Both the position numbers and the translations under genes were made by a program. Positions 16,238-25,756 of a stretch of DNA of 64,000 nucleotides are shown here, one piece after another (the first letter of the stretch is position 1; every line of letters starts with the position of its first letter). This stretch comes from an uncultured Mollicutes bacterium (GTDB lineage: Bacteria; Bacillota_I; Bacilli_A; ML615J-28; CAG-313): contig UQBM01000002.1 in the NCBI GenBank assembly GCA_900539265.1, forward strand, positions 1 to 64,000, read 5' to 3'. A model generated the notes under the pieces. It saw only the letters and a list, made by a program, of their open reading frames with translations. It ran no database searches and had not been told where the DNA came from.

Positions 16238-17377
16238 TTAAATTACTTTTTTAATTAAGACAACGGCCTCACTTGCAATTCCTTCACCAGTTCCAACTAA
16301 ACCTTTTTTCTCTAAAGTGGTAGCTTTCACATTAACATAATTACAATTCGTTAATTTTTTAATATTTTTAGCCATTTCAATTTTATAATCTTTAAGATTA
16401 GGTTTCTCTAAATAAATGATAATATCAATATTTTCAATAACAAAACTTTCTTTATTTAATTTTTTGATAACTTCTTTTACAAAATAGCTAGAATCTTTGT
16501 TTAAATATTGAATATCAGTATCTGGAAAAAGAGTTCCTAAATCACCCATTTCTAAAGCTCCCATAATACTTTCTGCTACAACATGATATACTACATCCGC
16601 ATCACTATGTCCCATTAAACCAAAACCAACATCAAACTTAATACCTCCAAGATATAAAGAGCGATTTTCAACAAATGGGTGAAAATCAAAGGAATGACCA
16701 ATTTTATATATATTATTTTTAGACAAAATATAATTAACATACTCCAAATCATCTAACGTTGTAACTTTTACATTTTTTCTAGATTCTTCCACAAAAGCAA
16801 TATCAAAACTAGTTTCAAATAATTGCAATTCATCAGTTATATTTTTACAATAATCACTAGCTTTTAAAATGGTTTCATATAATGATTGGGTAAAAAATTG
16901 AGGTGTTGAAATAGCTTTTAAATTATTTCGATTAATCGTTTTAACCTCGGTCGTTGTTTGTTTAATCGTATCATAAATGTGATGATATAAAGTTCCACAT
17001 GAAAAAAAATTGCTTTGTTCAATTAGATTATCAACATCAGACTTTGTTATTAATGGTCTAGCTGCATCATGAATTAAAACAACATCACTCAAAATATTGC
17101 TTAAAGCTTTTTGAACACTTTCTAGTCTTGTCTTTCCTCCTTCTACTAGAGTAATCTTTCTTAAATCATAATTCTGACTAATTGTTTCATAAACTTCATC
17201 AATAATAGTTCTATGACATACTACTGTAATTGTCTCAATTTGAGGATGTTGATAAAATAAATCAAGGCTATATAAATATAATGGTTTTTGATTTATTTGA
17301 TAGATTGTTTTATTAATATTACTATGAAATCTTGTTGAAGCACCTGCCATTAATAATATAGCCTTAATTTTTTTCAT
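16238..17377 (-). CDS. ispDF: bifunctional IspD-IspF of the MEP isoprenoid pathway
   Basis: One protein with two enzymes. Residues 1-220: IspD cytidylyltransferase (LLMAGASTRF, GGKTRLESV, HDAARPL), joining CTP to methylerythritol phosphate. Residues about 225-379: IspF cyclodiphosphate synthase (DFH metal ligands, GHSDADVVYH, LGTLFPDTD, ATTLEKKGL, GEGIASEAV). IspE, the step between, is not in the window. The start overlaps the PAS protein gene by 14 bases. Such fusions are known in several bacterial groups but are not the usual Bacillus arrangement. Confidence 0.95.
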   Translation of the reverse strand: MKKIKAILLMAGASTRFHSNINKTIYQINQKPLYLYSLDLFYQHPQIETITVVCHRTIIDEVYETISQNYDLRKITLVEGGKTRLESVQKALSNILSDVVLIHDAARPLITKSDVDNLIEQSNFFSCGTLYHHIYDTIKQTTTEVKTINRNNLKAISTPQFFTQSLYETILKASDYCKNITDELQLFETSFDIAFVEESRKNVKVTTLDDLEYVNYILSKNNIYKIGHSFDFHPFVENRSLYLGGIKFDVGFGLMGHSDADVVYHVVAESIMGALEMGDLGTLFPDTDIQYLNKDSSYFVKEVIKKLNKESFVIENIDIIIYLEKPNLKDYKIEMAKNIKKLTNCNYVNVKATTLEKKGLVGTGEGIASEAVVLIKKVI

Positions 17378-18584
17378 CTTTTTTCTCCCCTAGCACAATA
17401 TTCAAAATATCATCGGTTTTATCAATCGTACTAGTAATATCTTTCTTCGCCAGATTATTTAAAATTTCTAGATCATTTTGAATTTTAGCATTTTGAGGCA
17501 TACTTTGGGTTACATTTTTTTCCGCAATTCTAATAATAGAAATGAGACCATAATCTTTTCGCATATAAATAGAATCTTCTTCAACTTGATAATAAATATC
17601 GCCAATTTGCATGCGATATTTTATTTTAGTAATTGACATACTGTTGACAGTTTCCGCTTGTTCAATGTATGCGTGTACATCATCTGGATGAATATTAGAA
17701 AATAGTTCTTCAAAAGTATATTCTTTTTTTGTTGTTTTTGTATATAGTCTCATACATTCGGTTGCAACATATACTTTGTTTTGAAAGTCATAATACATTA
17801 CAATTCCTTCTGATAGACCCATCATTACATCAAGTTGTAAATAAGCATCTTCTAAATCTGTACAAGCCGATCTAACTATGCCTTTTAATTTTTCAATTAC
17901 TGCTACTTTATCTTGATAGAAAAAGATATTTCTTGCTACTAACATTTTACCACAAAAAACAGGTTGAATAATTGCATCATATTTAATCACACTTATTTCA
18001 TCAAGATTATTAGGATTTTGTAGTTCAGCTTCCATTTGAAACTTATATTTTTTATGTTTACTATTGCATTCTTTAAATTCGGCTAAAAATTGTGCTACAT
18101 AGTTTAAAGAAAATTCTTCCTTATTCAGTGTTTTAATATCAAAACTATCAAAAATAAATTTCCAACCTTTCATATTTAAAACTTCTTTTTTGGAAAGTTT
18201 AGTTAATTTTAATAATGAATTGCTACAATCCATAATATTTTCTTTTTTATCCATTTGAATGAAAAAGTCATATTCTGTATTTTTAATATATTCAATTGTT
18301 TTTTGATTAATTTCGTTTTTGATATATACGTATAATGCTAAATCTAGTAAAGAATAAACCAAATCAAGACTATTTATAATAATAAAAATGATTATTAAAA
18401 TTTCATTTAAATCTACAAACAAACAAAGAAGAAAAAGCACAATTGTAACTGATAAATCAATTATATTTATCCTACTAAGACAAAAAAACTTTACTAGCCA
18501 AACTGTTAAAATAAAAGATGTTAACAAAATAATTGCTACAACTTGTCCTGAACTAAAATGAGAAAAGATTGTTAGCATATTCAT
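17364..18584 (-). CDS. membrane PAS-domain protein downstream of cdaA
   Basis: 406 residues: three membrane segments (about 14-34, 41-58, 62-85) and two cytosolic PAS-like regions (about 104-215 and 243-345, the second with NIHPDDVHAYIEQAE). There is no kinase, GGDEF or other output domain; the C-terminus is a short charged helix. The ATG at 18584 has GGAAGG seven bases upstream and follows the cdaA stop by 15 bases. In most Bacillota the gene after cdaA encodes the CdaA regulator CdaR (YbbR repeats), which is not here, so this protein may take over sensing for c-di-AMP synthesis (inference). Confidence 0.7.
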   Translation of the reverse strand: MNMLTIFSHFSSGQVVAIILLTSFILTVWLVKFFCLSRINIIDLSVTIVLFLLCLFVDLNEILIIIFIIINSLDLVYSLLDLALYVYIKNEINQKTIEYIKNTEYDFFIQMDKKENIMDCSNSLLKLTKLSKKEVLNMKGWKFIFDSFDIKTLNKEEFSLNYVAQFLAEFKECNSKHKKYKFQMEAELQNPNNLDEISVIKYDAIIQPVFCGKMLVARNIFFYQDKVAVIEKLKGIVRSACTDLEDAYLQLDVMMGLSEGIVMYYDFQNKVYVATECMRLYTKTTKKEYTFEELFSNIHPDDVHAYIEQAETVNSMSITKIKYRMQIGDIYYQVEEDSIYMRKDYGLISIIRIAEKNVTQSMPQNAKIQNDLEILNNLAKKDITSTIDKTDDILNIVLGEKKDEKN

Positions 18585-18599
18585 AAATATCCTTCCTTT

Positions 18600-19385
18600 C
18601 TATCTAACAATTAATTGTTGATCTAGTGAGGTTTTAAGACTTTCTAATGAAACATTCCCTGTAATAGTTCCCCCAATAGTAGTTGCAATATGACCAGTTT
18701 CTTCAGATACAACAATAGTAAACGCATCGCTTTGTTCGCTAATACCAATAGCAGCACGATGTCTTGAACCATAATGTTGAGGTATATCTTTTTTTTGACT
18801 AGGTTGATAAAAAGCACTAGCACATTTTATTCGATTACCTCTAATAATAACAGCACCATCATGTAAAGCGGTATTAGGATGAAAAATGGTTTCTAATAGT
18901 TCAAAAGTAACAAGAGCATCAAGTTTTACTGACCCTTCAACTAAAGTGTTTAGCGTATGCTCTTTTTCAATTGTAATAATCGCACCAATTTTTCTATTGG
19001 CAAGATGTTCGGCAGCCTTAATTAAAGTTTCAATGAGTTCTTCTTTTACTTCTTGATCTGATAAAAACTCTTTTGATGGTTTTCTCGTAATCTTTTTAGA
19101 AAATAGCTTTTTATATTCTGGTAAATAATATAAAATAGCCATAAAACTCAATAAAATAAAAGTGATTAAAGTAATATAAATACCTATCGTTGTGCCCACA
19201 ATTACACTAATAAACAATAAGATAAACGTAACAAGATATGATATCAAGACATTTCTTGAACGAACATGTCTAACCAAGATAATAATAATAGCAATAATAG
19301 CTAAAATAATAATTAAAACTTCAAAAACAAAACTTATCCATCCATAGTTTAAAGATGCTATATGCTCTTTAAGTAATTCTAACAT
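18600..19385 (-). CDS. cdaA: diadenylate cyclase CdaA
   Basis: Membrane c-di-AMP synthase, 261 residues. Three N-terminal membrane segments (about 18-40, 48-66, 70-88) precede a DAC domain with the two hallmark motifs LHDGAVII and GSRHRAAIGISE, so it should be active. c-di-AMP controls potassium and osmolyte uptake and wall homeostasis in Gram-positive bacteria. Start ATG at 19385 overlaps the ankyrin gene stop by 7 bases and has AGGAG upstream. The expected partners cdaR and glmM are missing from the neighbourhood. Confidence 0.97.
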   Translation of the reverse strand: MLELLKEHIASLNYGWISFVFEVLIIILAIIAIIIILVRHVRSRNVLISYLVTFILLFISVIVGTTIGIYITLITFILLSFMAILYYLPEYKKLFSKKITRKPSKEFLSDQEVKEELIETLIKAAEHLANRKIGAIITIEKEHTLNTLVEGSVKLDALVTFELLETIFHPNTALHDGAVIIRGNRIKCASAFYQPSQKKDIPQHYGSRHRAAIGISEQSDAFTIVVSEETGHIATTIGGTITGNVSLESLKTSLDQQLIVR

Positions 19386-19918
19386 TTCTCTTCTCCTTTT
19401 CGAGTATTTCTTTTTTTATTCAGATAATCAATGATTTTTAAATCTTTTTCATCATTTGCATAATCTAAAACTGATAAATTTTTCTCATCAACTTGCATAA
19501 TATCAGCGTTATTATTAATTAATAACTTCATAAATTTTAAATTTCCATAAGTAGTTGCTAGATGTAGTGGCGTTTGTTCAAATTCTCCAGCTATATTAAT
19601 ATCTGCTCCATTTCTAATAAGAATTTTAATGGCTTTGGCATTCTTTTTGATTACCGCAAGATGAAGAGGAGAAAGATAATTATCATCACAAATGTTAGGA
19701 TTACAACCACTCTTAATAAGAGGTTGAATTAAACCATTCAAATTATACTCTATAGCATAATGAAGTAAAGTTTTACCATGATAATATTTACTATTCAAAT
19801 TAATTTTAGCTATTTGATATTGTTTTAATAGTTTTTTTATATATATTATTTTAGGTGAAGGTTTCTTCATTTCACTAATAATAATTGACAATTCCTTTTT
19901 ATTTGCTTTAATTTTCAT
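19379..19918 (-). CDS. ankyrin-repeat protein
   Basis: 179 residues with about four ankyrin repeats from residue 45 to 165; the signatures KTLLHYAIEYN, SPLHLAVIKKNAKAIKILI, TPLHLATTYGNLKFMKLLI and SVLDYA recur every 33-34 residues. No signal peptide or membrane segment, so a cytosolic protein-binding scaffold. Its ATG directly follows the stop of the large helicase-like gene (TAAATG), and its end overlaps cdaA by 7 bases, so its translation is likely coupled to both. Partner unknown. Confidence 0.85.
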   Translation of the reverse strand: MKIKANKKELSIIISEMKKPSPKIIYIKKLLKQYQIAKINLNSKYYHGKTLLHYAIEYNLNGLIQPLIKSGCNPNICDDNYLSPLHLAVIKKNAKAIKILIRNGADINIAGEFEQTPLHLATTYGNLKFMKLLINNNADIMQVDEKNLSVLDYANDEKDLKIIDYLNKKRNTRKGEEKC

Positions 19919-22900
19919 TTATTCTTCTTCCTTTATAATATCATTAATTACTTTATCAAATGAAAGGAATAAATCGAGGGTATAAATAATTTTTACTTTC
20001 CAACCTCGTTTTTCATATTCATCATGATAATATTGATAATCATCAATAAAGGTATTCATATTTTCATTTTCTTTACCAATAATAATTATTCCAAGAGGAA
20101 TTTTTTTCTTAATTACTAAATCAAAACCACCAAAACTATATTCAACCTTTATTCCCTTTTTTAAAATTGCATCCTTTACGATTGCAATAATGCCATTATT
20201 CTTTTCATAATTAGTTACACTTCTACCAATTGAGCGTTGAATTGATAATTTAGTATTATAATTTTCAGCCTCAATTCTATTTTTTATAAAATATAAAACG
20301 ACACTATTATGAGCAGTAATAAAATTTTTAAAAATCAATTCTTTTACCGAAGTTTCTAAATCTTTAAAATCATCATAATACATAAAAACATCATTAACAT
20401 AACGATTACCTTCGGTTAAAGCATTTAAAATTCTAATATTATAACATAAAATATTAATAATTTCCTCAGGAGAAAAACTGCTTATTAAAATATTTACAAC
20501 TGATGTATAAACCTTTCTTCTTGTTTCTTCTTTAGCCACAATAATGTTAATTATATGTTTTGGATGAGCTTTAAAACGATTAAAAATATCATTTATAAAA
20601 TCATCAAAAGTATCACTCATCACAATATTATATCTATTATCATATGAGTATATATATTGGTTTGTATAATCCCAGTTATTATTAAACTTAGAATTAGCCA
20701 AAACATATCTTCGATAATAAGATATTGTACATAAATCACCAAGTCTCTTCATTAAAGCGTTAGAAACAGATGTTTGGAAAAGACGATCACCAAAAACAAT
20801 TACTTGCCTACATTCAGACAAACGACCATATTTATTAGATGTTGACAAATGAACATCATCAATAATAACCAAATCAAAAGGATTTAAATCTAAATCACCA
20901 TTAAAAATATCTAAATCACTAAAGAAAACTTGAACTGTTTTAGCCATCATTTGAATTAATTTATTATAATTATTAAATTCAATATTATGATAGTATCCAC
21001 CATTTTTTCTAAAATCATTGCTATTTTTAATTAGTTTTTCAATATTTTTTTGACAATATGCCGCTTCAAATTTTTGATAATAACTGATTTTATCCAATTC
21101 TAGATAAGGATTATTTAAAACCGGATTCTTAAAAGTAGCTTCTTTATAATTTTCAATTAAAACTGAATATATAAATTGTTTTGAAATGTTTTTTCCATAT
21201 TTGCAACTTCTAATTCCCTCTGATAAATTTTTTAAACCATATTTTAAGAATTCTTCTATTAATTCATTGATTTTTAGGATTGGTCTAATTTGAGAGGTCT
21301 TATCCATAAATTGTTTAAATAATTTATAGTTAGTTTCAAAACTGTTAGTAAGGAGTTCTGGTTGACTTCCTTTAAAACATACCGCAAACTGTCTAAAATT
21401 ACTATTCCATTTTGAATAAAGAGCATCTAAGGTTTTAGCATCATCTAACAAATAATTAAATCGTTCTTCTTTGAAAATATCATCTAAAACTGTTTTATGA
21501 TTAAGCATTTTGGTAAATTCATCATAATGTTCAATTGTTCTACCAATTTCATTAATAATCGTATCCAATCCTTTATAATATTTACCTAAATTTTCTTTAT
21601 AACGATCAGCATTTTGGTTTAAAGTTTTTAGTAGATTTTGATACTGATTATCAATTTTTATTAAACTAACAATATCATCATAAGTGACACTAGAAATACC
21701 ATTAAAAATTACTTTAATTTCATCTTTTAAAGTATCTACTTCTTTTAAGTATTCATTCCAAATTTTCAATTTTTCAACTTTATCAAAAATGTTACCATCA
21801 ATAATATTAATATTATAATTTCGAAGCGTTGTACAAATACTTGTAGTTCGATATCCTTCATCTTTAAAATCTTTTAATAAATGATTCACTTTTTTCAAAT
21901 AAGTAGGAGGATTTTTTTCTTTTGCAAGTTTATCTAAAAATATTTGAAAATAAGTTTTTTGCATAATATTTAGACTAGCACTATACTGATAAAAATGGAT
22001 AAAAGTACTAATAAATTCTTCATCAAAATCTTTAACATTAAAGACTTGATTCAACTTAAAATCGATTGCCTTCATGGAATCATAATATCTTTTAATACTA
22101 TCGATTACATCTTTTAATTCTAAATGATCTCTCTTGACGGCTTTACGATTGATAAAAAGATTAAAAGCCTTTCCCGCATTTTTTCTCTTAAAAGCAAATT
22201 CAATGCTATCTTTAGTTAAAAATTCCATTCGATTAATATATTTAGGAAGAAAATTCTTTTCTGTTTGATATATTTCATAATTATTTAAGATTTCTTCACC
22301 ATGTTTAGTAAAAATAGCAGGAATAGTTCGATAGGTTTCAAAAATTAAACTATTAAATTTTATTGTAGATAAAAAATTACTTAAACTATTAAAGAATAAA
22401 TAAGTTTGTTCATTTAAAACACTCAAATTAAAAATTCTTGATAATTCTAAACTCACATTATTCATTCTTAAAATATTATCAGCAATATCTTTAGAAAGTA
22501 AAATTAATTTATTGTCAAAAGTAATTAAACGATTAATAAAAATAGCATCTTGGGTTTTATAATTTTCTTCTATTCCCATATGATCAGCTACAATTATATC
22601 GAAGATTTCTTTCATTCTTCCTGCTTTGTAACCCTTCATAATGTGTGCTTCATAATATTTATTAACATTATAATTAATATCTACTAAAGCTTGAATTTCT
22701 CTTAAATCTTTGAGTACAACTTTTCTAACTTCTTCTTTTTTCCACTTTGGCAAAGGTCTAATTGAGGCAAAACTATAAATATGCAAAATTAACTTATATA
22801 AATCGCTAACACTAGTAGGCATTTTAATATCATATTTGACAATAAAGATTTTTAATTTATTATACAATTCTTGATGAATGTTAAATAATTCTTCTGTTCT

Positions 22901-24196
22901 TTTAATGATATCTTCAACCATAATATTATTATGAGATGTTTGAAGCCTGTGCCATATATTATTTGCATATAAATCAATAACTTTTAATGCTTCTTCAATT
23001 TCTTCTAATTGGTGGTAAATCAATGAGGCTTCATGATATTCTAATTTAGTTTCTAGTAATATAGGACTAATATCTAAATATTTTTGTTTCATTATTGCTA
23101 GATATTCAAAGACATTATTAATTTTAAACCCATGTATTCTTTTTTGCAATGCATTAGGCAACAAGAAAATTTCATCAATAATATTGCTAGAAATATTACT
23201 AGTATCAACTTGATCAAAGATTAATTCTGGTTTTTCAATATCCCGTAAATTTTTAGTTAAATTATAAGTATAAGCCCCTAAACCTAAATATGTTAAATTT
23301 TTTTCAATATCAAAAATATTATCTAAATCTTGATTAACGTAAAGAATCTTCTTTCCTTTGGCAATTTGATCGGCAATAATATTAATAATTGTATACGTTT
23401 TACCACTACCAAGACGCCCATCTACCGCAAATCTTTCTCCTTCACTTGCTTTTAAAATAACGTATTTTTGATTCGTATTAGTTGGCAGAACCCCTTTAAT
23501 ATTTTGATAATATTTATTTAGAATCATCTGTTCGGTCATTTCATTAATAGATGATTGAATTGACATATAATCCTTGTCTAAAATAAAATCAGGATATTCA
23601 ACGAAAGCAATTGTTAAATAACTCATAGGCTCTACTGTAGTTTTCATAATTCTTGCTAATTCTAAACAAATATCATCAATATCTTTAGCGGCTGAAATTT
23701 TATGATTTTGGTAATTTTCTAAAAAACGTTTATCTTCATTGTTTGAAGTTTCTTTTAAATTATTCAAAGCATATTTTATTAGTTTAGAATTAATAATAGG
23801 AGCACCATTTTTAATAATTTCTAAATGCTGATAATCAAAATCAAATGGGATTAATACGACTGGAGCATATTTTTCACATTTTAAATCATCAATGTATTTG
23901 ATAATTCCTGCAGTTAACAAAAATTTACAAGTGGAATTTTTTAATCTTAAATTAATTAAATAATTTAATTGATAATATACATCAGCAATAGGATCACCTG
24001 TTATTTTGCCAATTCCATCGCTTAAAAGTTCTAAATCAATGAATTCACTTAATTCAATTTTTTCATCATTTAGAATTCGATTTAATATTTTTATGTCAAT
24101 GACACCAATTTCAATGTAGTAATCTTCTTCTAAAATATTCATTAAATGAAGATTTCTAGATTGAATATAATATTTTCTTTCATTTTTATTTTTCAT
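19919..24196 (-). CDS. large DUF4011-type SF1 helicase-like protein with degenerate motifs
   Basis: 1425 residues. The N-terminus (to about 240) resembles DUF4011, including the YAPVVLIPFDF block. Next comes the family core: LPTNTNQ, a Walker A GRLGSGKTYTIINII near residues 258-272, GKKILYV and a LGLGAY block. An 800-residue helical insertion follows, then Walker B FDLVIIDDVHL near residue 1110 (family form is DEAS), motif III RQVIVFGDRLFQ and YYRRYVLANS. Motifs V and VI with the arginine finger are not recognisable. The last 90 residues resemble the Vsr-like nuclease ending, but the expected acidic catalytic residues after PLGIIII are missing. ATG at 24196 follows GAGGT. Probably an ATP-binding nucleic-acid factor; helicase or nuclease activity is doubtful. 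Confidence 0.7.
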   Translation of the reverse strand: MKNKNERKYYIQSRNLHLMNILEEDYYIEIGVIDIKILNRILNDEKIELSEFIDLELLSDGIGKITGDPIADVYYQLNYLINLRLKNSTCKFLLTAGIIKYIDDLKCEKYAPVVLIPFDFDYQHLEIIKNGAPIINSKLIKYALNNLKETSNNEDKRFLENYQNHKISAAKDIDDICLELARIMKTTVEPMSYLTIAFVEYPDFILDKDYMSIQSSINEMTEQMILNKYYQNIKGVLPTNTNQKYVILKASEGERFAVDGRLGSGKTYTIINIIADQIAKGKKILYVNQDLDNIFDIEKNLTYLGLGAYTYNLTKNLRDIEKPELIFDQVDTSNISSNIIDEIFLLPNALQKRIHGFKINNVFEYLAIMKQKYLDISPILLETKLEYHEASLIYHQLEEIEEALKVIDLYANNIWHRLQTSHNNIMVEDIIKRTEELFNIHQELYNKLKIFIVKYDIKMPTSVSDLYKLILHIYSFASIRPLPKWKKEEVRKVVLKDLREIQALVDINYNVNKYYEAHIMKGYKAGRMKEIFDIIVADHMGIEENYKTQDAIFINRLITFDNKLILLSKDIADNILRMNNVSLELSRIFNLSVLNEQTYLFFNSLSNFLSTIKFNSLIFETYRTIPAIFTKHGEEILNNYEIYQTEKNFLPKYINRMEFLTKDSIEFAFKRKNAGKAFNLFINRKAVKRDHLELKDVIDSIKRYYDSMKAIDFKLNQVFNVKDFDEEFISTFIHFYQYSASLNIMQKTYFQIFLDKLAKEKNPPTYLKKVNHLLKDFKDEGYRTTSICTTLRNYNINIIDGNIFDKVEKLKIWNEYLKEVDTLKDEIKVIFNGISSVTYDDIVSLIKIDNQYQNLLKTLNQNADRYKENLGKYYKGLDTIINEIGRTIEHYDEFTKMLNHKTVLDDIFKEERFNYLLDDAKTLDALYSKWNSNFRQFAVCFKGSQPELLTNSFETNYKLFKQFMDKTSQIRPILKINELIEEFLKYGLKNLSEGIRSCKYGKNISKQFIYSVLIENYKEATFKNPVLNNPYLELDKISYYQKFEAAYCQKNIEKLIKNSNDFRKNGGYYHNIEFNNYNKLIQMMAKTVQVFFSDLDIFNGDLDLNPFDLVIIDDVHLSTSNKYGRLSECRQVIVFGDRLFQTSVSNALMKRLGDLCTISYYRRYVLANSKFNNNWDYTNQYIYSYDNRYNIVMSDTFDDFINDIFNRFKAHPKHIINIIVAKEETRRKVYTSVVNILISSFSPEEIINILCYNIRILNALTEGNRYVNDVFMYYDDFKDLETSVKELIFKNFITAHNSVVLYFIKNRIEAENYNTKLSIQRSIGRSVTNYEKNNGIIAIVKDAILKKGIKVEYSFGGFDLVIKKKIPLGIIIIGKENENMNTFIDDYQYYHDEYEKRGWKVKIIYTLDLFLSFDKVINDIIKEEE

Positions 24197-24244
24197 CTTT
24201 TTTACCTCATCGACTTTGATGTATAATACTCCACTTTATAATTT

Positions 24245-24253
24245 ATTATATCA
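24245..24253 (-). promoter_or_regulatory. extended -10 promoter of the helicase-ank-cdaA operon
   Basis: TGATATAAT on the minus strand about 50 bases before the start of the DUF4011-type gene, with a weak TTTAAT at the -35 position and a 17-base spacer. Confidence 0.6.
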
Positions 24254-24308
24254 CTTTCTTCAGTTTTATTAAAGCAAAATGGGAAAAAAAATATCAAAGA
24301 ATTAAAAA

Positions 24309-24336
24309 TAAGAATCTTATTTTTATAAGATTCTTA
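24309..24336 (-). terminator. terminator overlapping the hflX stop codon
   Basis: A perfect 11-base stem (24309-24319 with 24326-24336, TAAGAATCTTA with TAAGATTCTTA) and 6-base loop, followed by TTTTTAAT on the minus strand. The right arm includes the hflX TAA. Confidence 0.88.
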
Positions 24337-25617
24337 CTTAATTTCATATTGATGGTATAAATTATACAAATATTTACTTAAAATAGTATCTACTAAAATA
24401 CCATCATCATTATAAGAAAAGGATTGAACATTTGACTTTTCTTTTAAAAGATTAAAAATTTCCCCTTTCTCATATGGTATTAATAAGTTTGCTTTTACAA
24501 CATCATTAAAAAGTTTGTCTTTAATATAGCTAATAAGTTCATCAAAACCTTGTTGATTCAAATTAGAAGTTTTAATTTGATCACCAATAATAGTGGGCAC
24601 AAACATTTCATTCTTTACTAAATCATATTTATTTAATAGATAGACCATTGGAATATCTTTAACTCCTAAACTTGTTAAAACCTGATTAGTAGTGGTGATT
24701 TGCAAATTTGCATAAGGACTTGAAGCATCCACAACATGTACAATTAAAGAAGCTTCAGTTACTTCTTCTAAAGTTGATTTAAACGATTCAATTAGATGAT
24801 GAGGTAGATTACTAACAAAACCAACAGTATCGGTAATAATAAATTCTTCATTTGTCGATAATTTTATTCTTCTTGATGCAGTCTCAAGCGTGGCAAAAAG
24901 CATATTTTTAACAAAAACTTCTTTATTTTTATCACCATGAAACATATTTATTAAAGTATTAATACTAGAAGATTTACCTGCATTTGTATACCCAACAAAG
25001 GCTACTGTTTTCATTTCATTAGCTGACCGTTTTTTCCTTGCATTTTTTCTACTAGCCACAATTTCTGCCAACTCTTTTTGTGCCTTTGTAATTCTTCTTT
25101 CAATATGACGGCGATCTTCTTCTAACTTCGTTTCCCCGCTTCCTCTTCTTGCACCACCTGCACCACTGCCACCACCACCTAGTCTAGAAAGGTTTGTATA
25201 AGATCCAACTAGTCTTGGTAACATATATTTTAAATTGGCAATTTCCACTTGTAAAATAGCCTCTTTTGTTTTAGCCCTTTTCTTAAAGATTTCTAAAATT
25301 AGCATGGTTCTATCCATAACATCAACATCAACAATATCTTTAATATTTCTAAGTTGAACAGGTGATAATTCTTCTAAGAAGACAATAAGAGAAGCCTGAT
25401 GTAAATCCTTTAAATTTTTAAGTTCTTCTAATTTTCCACTACCTAAATATGTTGCATTATTCAATGTTGGCATATTTTGTACTAAAGAGGCAATAACATC
25501 TAAATCACAAGCCTCACATAAAGCTTCTAATTCTTGAATTTGATAGTTAAACTCCTCAGTATTTGTATGGTTTACTCCAACAATGATAGTCTTAATCTTT
25601 ATCATTTCATTTTCCAT
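24334..25617 (-). CDS. hflX: ribosome-associated GTPase HflX
   Basis: GTPase that splits stalled ribosomes under stress, 427 residues. N-terminal HflX domain (about 1-190) contains the glycine-rich SRLGGGGSGAGG linker and the coiled ERRITKAQKEL region. The G domain shows G1 GYTNAGKSS, G3 DTVGF and G4 NKYD. ATG at 25617 is preceded by AGGTGAT. It is divergent from the ClpC-like gene with a 139-base gap. Confidence 0.95.
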   Translation of the reverse strand: MENEMIKIKTIIVGVNHTNTEEFNYQIQELEALCEACDLDVIASLVQNMPTLNNATYLGSGKLEELKNLKDLHQASLIVFLEELSPVQLRNIKDIVDVDVMDRTMLILEIFKKRAKTKEAILQVEIANLKYMLPRLVGSYTNLSRLGGGGSGAGGARRGSGETKLEEDRRHIERRITKAQKELAEIVASRKNARKKRSANEMKTVAFVGYTNAGKSSSINTLINMFHGDKNKEVFVKNMLFATLETASRRIKLSTNEEFIITDTVGFVSNLPHHLIESFKSTLEEVTEASLIVHVVDASSPYANLQITTTNQVLTSLGVKDIPMVYLLNKYDLVKNEMFVPTIIGDQIKTSNLNQQGFDELISYIKDKLFNDVVKANLLIPYEKGEIFNLLKEKSNVQSFSYNDDGILVDTILSKYLYNLYHQYEIK

Positions 25618-25756
25618 AAAATCACCTTTCTTTCTTTAGATATTATTTTAACATATTTTTAGTTTTTTTGCAAGGTTTAAATACAGGCGTCTATCTTTTG
25701 AAAGACTTGCATATAATACCTTGTATGTAATACAAAAAAGTTTTAAGGAGGAGTAC

